Source of the DNA: Planctomycetota bacterium
GTDB taxonomy: Bacteria > Planctomycetota > SZUA-567
Assembly: GCA_020860865.1 (NCBI GenBank)
Contig: JAJBTL010000170.1
Span: 1 to 6,583 of the forward strand
DNA: 6,583 nt
Direction of reading: 5' to 3'
The translations under genes were made by a program, and so were the position numbers. Positions 1-6,511 of this stretch are shown here, in pieces. The notes beneath the pieces were generated by a model. The model saw only the letters and a program-made list of their open reading frames with translations, made no database searches and was not told the origin of the DNA. Positions within the stretch are counted from its first letter, which is position 1; the number at the start of each line of letters is the position of its first letter.

Positions 1-1
1 C

Positions 2-190
2 CTGTTCTTTTTCTTCGTCGGGCGTGGTGGCATGGCCGGACCGTGGATTGCCGGCATCGTCAACGACTGGCTGGGCCTCCGGGCGGGAATGGCGACGGCG
101 GCGATCTTTTGCGTCGTTATGCTTCTCTCCCTCGCCCGCATACAGCAGCGCCTGCGGACCGACGGGCAGGCGGCGAAAGAACACGCTTGA
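2..190 (+). CDS. C-terminal end of a probable MFS transporter (5' truncated by window edge)
   Basis: The reading frame is open from the window edge and ends at TGA 188-190, giving the last 62 residues of a membrane protein. It reads as a hydrophobic stretch with a GMAGPWIAGIVNDWLG segment, a second hydrophobic helix (AIFCVVMLLSLA), then a short charged tail (RIQQRLRTDGQAAKEHA). A Gly/Pro-rich helix followed by a short loop with Asp and Gly, one more helix and a basic cytoplasmic tail is the usual layout of TM11-TM12 in major facilitator superfamily carriers. The substrate cannot be told from this fragment. The kinase-like gene starts 11 nt after its stop, so the two are probably cotranscribed and the carrier may be a sugar or sugar-derivative transporter; that is inference from context. 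Another multi-helix secondary carrier remains possible. Confidence 0.7.
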   Translation: MFFFFVGRGGMAGPWIAGIVNDWLGLRAGMATAAIFCVVMLLSLARIQQRLRTDGQAAKEHA

Positions 191-201
191 AAGGAATGCT
201 T

Positions 202-1977
202 ATGGATAACCCAACACGTGAATTCGTCAACACCGCCCGGGCGGGCCGTCCAGTTTACATAACAGACGTGAGGAATCGGTACAATGCCCTGCCCCGCGAA
301 CAGTCATTTCCCCTTCATATCATTGTCAAAACAATAGACGGCGGTGACCGCCGGCTGTCCCTGCGTCTTCCCCGGTTCCTGGACAGTGAAGAGGCGGAAG
401 GACGTTTCACGGTGGATTTCTTCCTGGCGGAAATTTACAACATTCTCTCCAGCCTCGGCGGCAGGAAAATTATTCTCGTCAACCCGGAAAACGCGCCGGA
501 GGCGGAAGTGCTTGTCGATGAATTCAACGACAAATTTTGCGTCGACGCGAAGCGTTCCGAACGGTCCGGCTACGGCAAGTGCCTGAACGTTCTGGACCGA
601 ATCCTTGGCGCCTTGTCGGACGGGAAAAAAGGCGGATGTAGAAAATTCAGAATGGAATTGGTTACAAAGGATAAGACTTCGAAAATAGAATCGGTCGTAC
701 CCGCCGGTCGCGTGGCGGAGATGTTTGCCCTGGCCACCCGGAACCTGGAAGAAAAAACCATCCTCGGCGTCGACATCGGCGGCACCGACATCAAGCTCGC
801 CCTCTCACACGATGGACGGCTGGTGAAGTTCAAGGAGTTTGACTGGTTTCCCGCTTCATTCACCACGGTCGAGGAGTTGATCGATCCGGTTGTCGTCCTC
901 GTCCGCCTGATGGGTTTGGCCGCACTCGCCCACCAGAACGGCGATACCGATCTGGCGAACCGGCTGGAGCCGGCGTTCGCCGTCACGGCAACCGTCCCGG
1001 AAATGCTCGGGATAATTGAAGAAGTGACAGCGGCAACCGGTGGCGCCGGATTCGCCTTCGACGCCATCGGCATGTGCTTCCCGGACGTGGTGGTGGACAA
1101 CAAAATCGTCGGCGGCGAAGTCTTCAAAACCCGTGGCATCCGGGACGCGCTTGGCGCGGACTACGATCGAAGCTTTTCCCGCCTGACCGATCTCGACATC
1201 CTTCTCGCTCCGTTTGTCAAACCGGACGGCTGCGTCGCCATCGTCAACGACGGCCCCATGGCCGCTTTCACCGCCGGCGTCGAGGCGGCGGCCAAGGACC
1301 CCGCCGCCGTGGCGAACGGCGTTTTCGCCTACACCCTCGGCACCGAACTCGGAACCGGATGGGTGACGGAACAAGGCGCGATTCCGAAAATTCCCCTCGA
1401 AGTATACAATTTCATAATAGACCTCGGTTCCTGGCCCGAACGCGAGTATGAGCCGGACGATCTCCGGAGCATCAATAATTTCAACACACGCCTCCCGGGA
1501 ACGCTGCAAAAATTCGCCTGTCAGAGCGGCGTGTTTCGCATGGCCTTAAAATACTTTCCGGAACGTCGGCCAGACCTTCTCGCCCGACTGCGTGACGCCG
1601 GCTTTATCGTCGAGATGGACGGCTACGCCGGGATGGGTCTGTATGTCCCGACCGGTCCCAAGGACATGCGAAAGCCGTTCCTTGAATTCATGATGGGCCT
1701 GGTGGATTCGGAAAACGATCCGGACGTGAACCGGATTTTCGAAAACATCGGCGTCGCCCTCGCCGTGACCGGGGAGGAAATCGACTGGATTCTCGCGCCT
1801 GCGGCGCGTGAACGCATTCTCTTCGGCCGTCTCGTTAAGAATCCGTCCTGCTTCTCTCTGGTGAAAAAAGGGGCCGCGTCTCGAGGCGCCGCCGCTCTTC
1901 ACGTCGCGGACAACGATATGGCTGAGACGCCACTGATGCGCGACCTCCGGGAACACAGTGAATACACCGTCGCCTAG
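202..1977 (+). CDS. ROK/hexokinase-like (ASKHA-fold) sugar kinase with an uncharacterised N-terminal domain
   Basis: This is an intact 591-aa protein. The start at 202 is chosen because AAGGA at 191-195 lies 6 nt ahead of it; the in-frame ATG at 196 abuts that site and the longer frame from 43 overlaps the upstream carrier gene. Residues 187-198 (ILGVDIGGTDIK) are a near-perfect ROK/hexokinase phosphate-1 loop. VNDGP at 348-352 matches the ROK N-D motif with the putative catalytic base Asp350. GTELGTGW at 380-387 matches the phosphate-2/adenosine region. The family's Cys-rich zinc motif (CxCGxxGC) is absent. Most ROK kinases are about 300 aa; here about 185 residues precede the ATPase core (an acidic, mixed alpha/beta-looking segment with a Lys-rich linker near 139-165) and the C-terminal half is also enlarged. 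The expected activity is ATP-dependent phosphorylation of a sugar in the cytoplasm, but the substrate is unknown. A non-kinase ATPase or regulatory role is possible. Confidence 0.8.
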   Translation: MDNPTREFVNTARAGRPVYITDVRNRYNALPREQSFPLHIIVKTIDGGDRRLSLRLPRFLDSEEAEGRFTVDFFLAEIYNILSSLGGRKIILVNPENAPEAEVLVDEFNDKFCVDAKRSERSGYGKCLNVLDRILGALSDGKKGGCRKFRMELVTKDKTSKIESVVPAGRVAEMFALATRNLEEKTILGVDIGGTDIKLALSHDGRLVKFKEFDWFPASFTTVEELIDPVVVLVRLMGLAALAHQNGDTDLANRLEPAFAVTATVPEMLGIIEEVTAATGGAGFAFDAIGMCFPDVVVDNKIVGGEVFKTRGIRDALGADYDRSFSRLTDLDILLAPFVKPDGCVAIVNDGPMAAFTAGVEAAAKDPAAVANGVFAYTLGTELGTGWVTEQGAIPKIPLEVYNFIIDLGSWPEREYEPDDLRSINNFNTRLPGTLQKFACQSGVFRMALKYFPERRPDLLARLRDAGFIVEMDGYAGMGLYVPTGPKDMRKPFLEFMMGLVDSENDPDVNRIFENIGVALAVTGEEIDWILAPAARERILFGRLVKNPSCFSLVKKGAASRGAAALHVADNDMAETPLMRDLREHSEYTVA

Positions 1978-2288
1978 TTCGCCCAGGCGGTGGGAGCGGT
2001 TTATTATGGCAATCTCGTTCTGGCGACAAGAATCGGGGTACTAGGAATGGAATGAAACTTTTTCTTCAGTATCCGGATTTTAGAAAGAGCCGCCCCCTTC
2101 ATGGGATTTTGCTTCTCCGAAGAACGATCACCTCAGCCGAAGAACGACCACATCAGCCGATAACTTGGGAAGAAGGAATATTCCACTTATGCCAGGAAAG
2201 CAGTCCCATCCATGGCACCGACAAAATCAGTGGCGGTTGAATCTGGGCGCCGCAGGCGGGCCAATTCAGGGTGGTGCGACCCACTTAG
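1978..2288. other. Gene-free stretch with decayed, AT-richer DNA
   Basis: Between the kinase-like gene and the transposase fragment I see no credible gene. An open frame at 2052-2240 (62 codons) lacks a convincing ribosome binding site and has no recognisable motif. Composition is visibly less GC-rich than the flanking operons. The stretch contains the 20-nt tandem repeat at 2117-2156. A weak possible continuation of the transposase lies in another frame around 2230-2300 (residues reading VAVESGRRRR), which would fit a frameshifted remnant. No clear promoter was found. Confidence 0.5.
2117..2156. repeat. Two-copy 20-nt tandem direct repeat
   Basis: Unit one is at 2117-2136 and unit two at 2137-2156. 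They match at 18 of 20 positions (T/C at position 12 and C/A at position 16) and abut exactly. A third copy begins with CCGA at 2157-2160 and then diverges. The repeat lies in the decayed stretch upstream of the transposase fragment. It may be a local duplication or part of the old mobile element; no function is evident. Confidence 0.8.
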
Positions 2289-2603
2289 CCAGGCCATTTA
2301 TACTACACCGATGAGTGGGAATCATACGCTTCTCTGGCTCTACGAGGCGACCATGTCGTCGTGAATAAAGTGCGAGGTAAACCGAAAAGTAGAACATATA
2401 AATGGCATCGAGGCTTTTGGAATTATGACAAGCACTGGCTCTACACTTATCGCGGAGTACCGCACAAACTGTTCCATCTCTATTTGGGTGAAGTTTCTTA
2501 CCACTTCAACCATCGAGAGGAACCGATTTTTCCACTGATACACAAGACTCTCACGACCATTCCTAAAATTGAAGTTAACCAGATTTTGGTCCGAGATCCT
2601 TAG
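2289..2603 (+). pseudogene. C-terminal remnant of an IS1595/ISXO2-like transposase
   Basis: The frame following a stop at 2286-2288 runs to TAG 2601-2603 (104 codons). It reads like the end of an ISXO2-type DDE transposase. YTDEWESYASL matches the block around the second catalytic Asp. RGFWNYDKHWLYTYRGVPH matches the family's GFWS-K block with the following GVP segment, and LYLGEVSYHFNHREEPIF matches the terminal YL-E-FRFNHR block. The N-terminal half is missing. Only out-of-frame sequence around 2230-2300 (VAVESGRRRR) hints at the expected basic middle region, so a frameshift plus deletion is likely. The family usually has Glu just before GFW; here it is Arg, consistent with an inactive copy. 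The AT-richer composition supports foreign origin. The family assignment is from remembered consensus, not a search. Confidence 0.75.
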
Positions 2604-2612
2604 GAATTACCA

Positions 2613-2649
2613 TTAAAAACCCGGAAAGCGTCCGAGCGCTTTCCGGGTT
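2613..2649 (-). terminator. Rho-independent terminator of the sugar ABC operon
   Basis: A perfect 13-bp stem is formed by 2618-2630 and 2637-2649 with a 6-nt loop at 2631-2636. On the minus strand the hairpin is followed directly by a run of five T (2619-2615, the first two shared with the stem foot) and then TAATG. It begins 35 nt after the stop of the binding-protein gene (2685-2687). Read on the plus strand, the bases after the stem (CACTTTTA) give only a weak U-tract, so the minus-strand operon is its main client. Confidence 0.92.
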
Positions 2650-2684
2650 CACTTTTATGGGTATTAAATGTATTTGCCTGTTGT

Positions 2685-3758
2685 TTAGTCGTAAAGCAGT
2701 ACGGCGATATCCGGATCATCGATGTTCTTGCTGTTATACCACTTGGCGCCGGTGTCGATGTCGGTGACCTTCTTGCCGTTGGCGGCGTCCACCGCCATGC
2801 GGATGGCTTCATAGCCCATGCGGTAGGGGTCCTGGGTGACCGAGCCGTAGAAGGCGCCGCTCCTCACCGCGTCCTTCTGGTTGGAGCCGGCGTCGAAGCC
2901 GACCACGATCAGGTCCTTGTACCGGCCCTTGGTGCGGTCAAGCTCGGTGGCGTCGGCGGTGACGCTGATGAAGCCGTTCACCGCGTCCTGGTTGGCGGCG
3001 AAAATGGCGGCGGTGTTGGGAACCATGAGCATGGCCGAGCCAACCGCCTGGATGTCGGCCGGGGTAGTGGTCGGGGGAACGGTGACCACGATCTTCACCT
3101 TGGCCGGTTTCTCGCTGGGAACGTCCCAGTTGGTCTGGCCGCCGATGGAGACGGCGCCCTTCAGGCCCGGATCCATAGCTTCGATACGCTTCTTCATCTG
3201 GTTGACGAAGCCGTCGGTGCGCTGGACGATGGAGCCGGAAGTGGAGTCCTGAGCGAGGACGGCGACGGTGGCCGGAGCGGCTTCGGTGCCGGCTTTGATC
3301 TTGGCCTGGAAGACGTCGTAGTCGGCGAGGTTGTCGGCGACGAAGGCGCCGGCGTTCTCGTTGTTGGTGGCGGCGGTGGCGACGACGGCGCCCGAGGTGT
3401 CGCCGGGGACGCCGGAGTCAAAGCCGATGACCGGTATGCCGTTGGTCTTGGCCTTGACCAGGGCGTCCTGCACCGCTTCCGGGTCGCAGGCGGCGAGGAC
3501 GATGGCGTCCGGTTTCTGGTTGATAGCGGCCTGGACCTGCTCCACCTGCTGCGGAATGTTGGACTCGGCGTCCGGGCCGTTGACGACGATACGCACGCCC
3601 AGTTCGCGGCCGGCGTCCTCGGCCCCCTTGAAGGAGGCCTGGTAGAACTGATTTTGCAGGCTCTTCGAGATGATGACGATGGTCTGCCCGGCCTGGGCGG
3701 CGGTTGCGAACATCGCGACGGCGGCGAACGCCAGCAACGCGGTCATTTTCAGCTTCAT
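2685..3758 (-). CDS. Periplasmic sugar-binding protein of a CUT2 (RbsB-type) ABC importer
   Basis: This 357-aa protein captures a sugar in the periplasm and delivers it to the permease encoded upstream. The ATG at 3758 is preferred over an in-frame start 11 codons earlier because GGAGA (3769-3765) sits 6 nt ahead of it and the protein then opens with a clean Sec signal peptide: MKLK, a hydrophobic core, and an AQA cleavage site after residue 23. No lipobox Cys is present. The mature part has the periplasmic-binding-protein type I fold features of the RbsB group: IISKSLQNQFYQASFKGAED at the N-terminus, KPDAIVLAACDPEAV, GIPVIGFDSGVPGD at the hinge-proximal strand, IFAANQDAVNGF, IVVGFDAG and VTQDPYRMGYEAI near the C-terminus. 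Its length is slightly above E. coli RbsB. The ligand (ribose, another pentose, hexose or polyol) cannot be assigned. It is the last gene of the operon. Confidence 0.92.
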   Translation of the reverse strand: MKLKMTALLAFAAVAMFATAAQAGQTIVIISKSLQNQFYQASFKGAEDAGRELGVRIVVNGPDAESNIPQQVEQVQAAINQKPDAIVLAACDPEAVQDALVKAKTNGIPVIGFDSGVPGDTSGAVVATAATNNENAGAFVADNLADYDVFQAKIKAGTEAAPATVAVLAQDSTSGSIVQRTDGFVNQMKKRIEAMDPGLKGAVSIGGQTNWDVPSEKPAKVKIVVTVPPTTTPADIQAVGSAMLMVPNTAAIFAANQDAVNGFISVTADATELDRTKGRYKDLIVVGFDAGSNQKDAVRSGAFYGSVTQDPYRMGYEAIRMAVDAANGKKVTDIDTGAKWYNSKNIDDPDIAVLLYD

Positions 3759-3798
3759 ACTCTGTCTCCATTCAAAAAAGAAATATTTCAATGGCCCG

Positions 3799-3837
3799 TC
3801 GTGGACCCACGATACGCTCGAACGTTGATACGCTTGA
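3799..3837 (-). repeat. Direct repeat pair and small inverted repeat between permease and binding-protein genes
   Basis: The 91-nt gap between the permease and binding-protein genes contains GATACGCTCGA at 3811-3821 and GATACGCTTGA at 3827-3837 (10 of 11 identical, 16-nt period). Overlapping the first copy is a perfect inverted repeat, TCGTGG/CCACGA, at 3799-3804 and 3807-3812. Its practical hairpin is about 5 bp with a 4-nt loop. It could be an RNA-stability or expression-balancing element ahead of the binding-protein gene, but it is short and no function is shown. Confidence 0.4.
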
Positions 3838-3849
3838 TTGTTGCCGCCA

Positions 3850-4842
3850 TTACGCGCTCCGGGCGCGCTTGCTGCGGATGACGTCCACCAGCACCGCCGC
3901 CACCACCACCACGCCGATCAGGACCTGTTGCCACTGCACCGGAATCCACATGGACATCAGGCCTTGTTTCAGAACGTTAATGACCAGAACGCCGATCATG
4001 GTGCCGGCCAGGGAGCCGACGCCGCCGGCAAGCGAGGCGCCGCCGATGACGCAGGCGGCGATGGCGTACATCTCCAGGCCGCCGCCGGTCTGCGGGGTGA
4101 TGGAGGTGAAGGTGGCGGCGTAGATGACGCCGGCCAGACCGGAGAAAAAGCCGGACACGGTGTAGATGAGAAGCTTCCAGTTCGATGTATTGATGCCGGA
4201 GAGGCGTACCGTCTCCTCGCTGTTGCCGATGGCGTAGGTGTAGTTGCCGAGCTTGGTGTATTGCAGCAGGACCCACGCCAGGATAAAGAAAAAGACCAGC
4301 CACATAGCCCCCATCGGAAAGCCGGAGGTGGTTTTAAAAAACACCGTTTTGAACCAGCCGTCGGCGTGAGTGATGCTGGGGTAGCGCATGGTCTGCACCC
4401 GCGCCGCCACCGAGCACAACCCCATGGATATAAATTGGGCGCCCAGGGTGGCGATAAAGGGCGGTATGTTCAGTTTGCCGATAAAGAAGCCGTTCATGAG
4501 GCCAAACAGGGTGCCGGTGAGGACGATAAGAAGCAGGCACTGGCCCATCGGCAGCTTCCAGACATTGTAGGCGACGCCGCCGATCAGGGCCGACCCCACC
4601 GTCACCGTGCCGACCGACAGGTCGATACCGCCACTGATGATGACCAGGGTCATGCCTATGGCCATGAAGCCGGTGTAATAGGAGGAGTCGAAGATGCTGA
4701 TCAGCGTGTCCCACGAGTAGAAATTGGAACCGAAGAGCGAGAAGAATATGAACAGCACCACCAGCACGGCGATAGCGATGGCGATCTGCTGGCCCGGACC
4801 CTTGAGATAGGCGACCAGGCCGTGCGACGGTTTTTCATTCAT
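3850..4842 (-). CDS. Permease of a CUT2 (RbsC-type) sugar ABC importer
   Basis: This 330-aa inner-membrane protein forms the translocation channel, expected as a dimer with the ATPase below and the binding protein above. The ATG at 4842 follows GAGGA (4854-4850) with a 7-nt spacer. The first 14 residues are cytoplasmic-looking, then a strong hydrophobic helix starts near residue 19 (QIAIAIAVLVVLFIFFSLF), and further hydrophobic segments follow along the whole chain. Family hallmarks are SGGIDLSVG at 70-78, a GKLNIPPFIATLG segment, the cytoplasmic coupling-loop sequence AIGNSEETVRLSGI, and the Gly-rich CVIGGASLAGGVGSLAGT segment near the C-terminus. The chain ends in a basic tail (RSKRARSA). 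Length is typical for BPD_transp_2 permeases. It lies 60 nt downstream of the ATPase gene. The sugar is not assignable from this subunit. Confidence 0.93.
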   Translation of the reverse strand: MNEKPSHGLVAYLKGPGQQIAIAIAVLVVLFIFFSLFGSNFYSWDTLISIFDSSYYTGFMAIGMTLVIISGGIDLSVGTVTVGSALIGGVAYNVWKLPMGQCLLLIVLTGTLFGLMNGFFIGKLNIPPFIATLGAQFISMGLCSVAARVQTMRYPSITHADGWFKTVFFKTTSGFPMGAMWLVFFFILAWVLLQYTKLGNYTYAIGNSEETVRLSGINTSNWKLLIYTVSGFFSGLAGVIYAATFTSITPQTGGGLEMYAIAACVIGGASLAGGVGSLAGTMIGVLVINVLKQGLMSMWIPVQWQQVLIGVVVVAAVLVDVIRSKRARSA

Positions 4843-4902
4843 TGCTGTTTCCTCAAGTAGAGTGGGCGTTGAGTTCGTTATGATTATGCCGAGCCGGCGT
4901 CT

Positions 4903-6450
4903 CTAGACGGCGTCGGCCGGGGCCTCCTCGGCGTCGGCGTACTGGGTGGCGCTGTGCACGATCTTTTCCTGGCTGGCGTCGGCGATATCGTACTCGGCGG
5001 TTTTGCGGCCCTCGCACATCACCACCACCCGGTCGCAGAGATGCAGCACCTCCGGCAGCTCCGACGAAATCATGATGATCGACTTCCCCTGCTTGGCCAG
5101 GGCGCGGATCAGGTCGTAGATCTCCGCCTTGGCGCCGACGTCGATGCCGCGGGTCGGCTCGTCGAAGACCAGGATCTCGCAGTTCCTGATCAGCCACTTG
5201 GCGATAATCACCTTCTGCTGGTTGCCGCCGGAGAGGTTACGGACCAGTTGGTCACTGCCCGGCGTCTTGATGCGCAGGCTGCCGATATAGCGCTCGGTCT
5301 CCCGCCGGCATTCCTTCCAGGAGATGAACATGCCGTGGGAGATGAAGCGGTCCATGCTGGCCATGACCGCGTTCCTGGTCACCGACATGCCGGTCACCAG
5401 CCCGTAGCGCTTGCGGTCCTCGGAAAGGTAGCCGAGGCCGGCCCGCACCGCATCGGCCGGGCGCCTGATGACGACGGGCTGGCCGTTGATGCGGACGCTG
5501 CCCGAATGCATGCGATCCGCCCCGAAGACAAGCCGCATGGTCTCGGTGCGGCCGGCGCCGACCAGGCCGGCGAAGCCGAGAATCTCGCCCTTCCTGAGCG
5601 TGAAGGACACGTCCTTCACCACCTTGGAGCAGAGGTTGCTGGCCTCGAGCACCACCGGCGCGTCCGGCGCCACCTCGCTCTTTTCCTTGACGGCGTGGGC
5701 GATGCTGCGTCCCACCATGAGCGTGATGATATCGCTGATCTGGCACTCGTTGGTATTCAGGGCGCCGACATATTCGCCGTCCCGCATCACCGTCACCCGG
5801 TCGGCGATTTCCATTATTTCCTGCATGCGGTGGGAGATGAAAATGATTCCTACCCCCTGCGCCTTCAGGCGGCGCATCTTGGCGAAGAGGTCTTTGGACT
5901 CGGTGTCGGAAAGGGCGGCGGTGGGTTCGTCCAGCACCAACACCCGCGTTTCCGGAAAACTCATGGCCCTGGCGATCTCCACCATCTGCATCTTGCCGAC
6001 CGAGAGGTTGGCGATGATATCGGTGGGCCGGACGTGGATGGCGAATTCGTCTATCAGCGCCTGGGCGGCCTTGTTTAGTTTGCGCTCATTGTAGAAAAAG
6101 CCCCGTGACTCGCGGCCAATAAAGATGTTCTTCGCCACTGTCATCTGGTTAAGCATGTTCAGCTCTTGGTGGACAATGGAAATGCCAGCGTTCTGGGCCT
6201 CGCGGGTGGTGGCGAAGCGCACCGGCTTGCCGCCGAGGATGATTTCCCCCTCGTACTCGCTGTAGATGCCGGTCAGTATCTTCATCATCGTCGACTTGCC
6301 CGCCCCGTTCTCACCCACCAGGGCCAGCACCTCGCCCGGCTGGAGCGAGAGACGACATTTCTTTAAGGCGTGGACGCCGGGGAAGCGCTTGTCAATCCCC
6401 CGCATCTCCAGTATGGGCGCCGCCGACGCCGCGCTACCCGGTACAGACAA
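4903..6450 (-). CDS. Double-domain ATPase of a CUT2 (RbsA/XylG/MglA-type) sugar ABC importer
   Basis: This 515-aa cytoplasmic protein powers sugar import. The start is the TTG at 6450-6448: AGGAGG (6463-6458) sits 7 nt ahead and homology begins soon after (ILEMRGIDKRFPGV, residues 13-26). The first nucleotide-binding domain has Walker A GENGAGKST at 46-54, Q-loop Gln95 in HQEL, signature LSVGKMQMVEIA at 149-160, Walker B LVLDEPTAAL with Asp174-Glu175, and switch His207. The second has the degenerate Walker A GLVGAGRTE (295-303, Arg in place of Lys) typical of the RbsA/MglA group, YLSEDRKRYGL (341-351), signature LSGGNQQKV (406-414) and Walker B VFDEPTRGIDVG with Asp430-Glu431. Thus one site is probably fully active and the other degenerate, as usual in this family. 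It is the first recognisable gene of the operon; the substrate is unknown. Confidence 0.94.
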   Translation of the reverse strand: MSVPGSAASAAPILEMRGIDKRFPGVHALKKCRLSLQPGEVLALVGENGAGKSTMMKILTGIYSEYEGEIILGGKPVRFATTREAQNAGISIVHQELNMLNQMTVAKNIFIGRESRGFFYNERKLNKAAQALIDEFAIHVRPTDIIANLSVGKMQMVEIARAMSFPETRVLVLDEPTAALSDTESKDLFAKMRRLKAQGVGIIFISHRMQEIMEIADRVTVMRDGEYVGALNTNECQISDIITLMVGRSIAHAVKEKSEVAPDAPVVLEASNLCSKVVKDVSFTLRKGEILGFAGLVGAGRTETMRLVFGADRMHSGSVRINGQPVVIRRPADAVRAGLGYLSEDRKRYGLVTGMSVTRNAVMASMDRFISHGMFISWKECRRETERYIGSLRIKTPGSDQLVRNLSGGNQQKVIIAKWLIRNCEILVFDEPTRGIDVGAKAEIYDLIRALAKQGKSIIMISSELPEVLHLCDRVVVMCEGRKTAEYDIADASQEKIVHSATQYADAEEAPADAV

Positions 6451-6457
6451 GTGGTCT

Positions 6458-6463
6458 CCTCCT
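6458..6463 (-). promoter_or_regulatory. Strong Shine-Dalgarno site that fixes a TTG start
   Basis: On the minus strand AAGGAGG is followed by AGACCAC and then TTG (6450-6448). The full AGGAGG core with a 7-nt spacer, and no competing ATG before residue 16 of the resulting protein, make TTG the likely initiation codon of the ATPase gene. A longer in-frame version from another TTG at 6540 would add 30 residues with no family resemblance, and this site would then lie inside the coding sequence. Confidence 0.8.
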
Positions 6464-6493
6464 TGGCCTGGCGCCCTGCTTCGGCACCGGCGA

Positions 6494-6511
6494 TGTGGAA
6501 GTCGTTTCACA
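6494..6511. promoter_or_regulatory. Imperfect palindrome upstream of the ABC operon; candidate operator
   Basis: The minus strand reads TGTGAAACGACTTCCACA, an 18-mer with outer arms TGTG/CACA and inner AA/TT paired around an unpaired centre. It is centred about 50 nt ahead of the TTG start of the ATPase gene. Palindromes of this size near sugar operons are often sites for LacI-family or CRP-like regulators, and the left half (TGTGA) matches the CRP half-site. The right half fits CRP poorly, and no convincing -10/-35 pair was found beside it, so this is only a candidate. Confidence 0.3.

Noticed and set aside
43..201. N-terminal extension of the kinase-like protein upstream to an ATG at 43
   Set aside because: It overlaps most of the MFS-like fragment in another frame, has an Arg/Gly-rich shadow composition, and the AAGGA site supports initiation at 202.
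1965..1992. Bulged hairpin over the kinase stop codon as a plus-strand terminator
   Set aside because: The arms pair as only 4 + 4 bp with a 3-nt bulge, and the following bases lack a T-run, so it is not a credible intrinsic terminator.
2052..2240. Small open frame of 62 codons in the intergenic stretch
   Set aside because: It contains the tandem repeat, has no clear ribosome binding site or motif, and lies in decayed mobile DNA.
2049..2600. Terminal inverted repeats of a full insertion sequence
   Set aside because: Comparing the two inner ends next to the TAGGAAT repeats gave no convincing inverted match, so element boundaries were not called.
3838..4860. Plus-strand open frame of 340 codons opposite the permease gene
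   Set aside because: It lies fully antisense to a gene with clear permease motifs. Its product is His/Gly/Asp-rich low-complexity text typical of GC-rich antisense frames, with no plausible domains.
4954..6078. Plus-strand open frame of 374 codons opposite the ATPase gene
   Set aside because: It is antisense to an ATPase with all family motifs. Its composition (many His, Asp, Ala, Gly) is that of a shadow frame.
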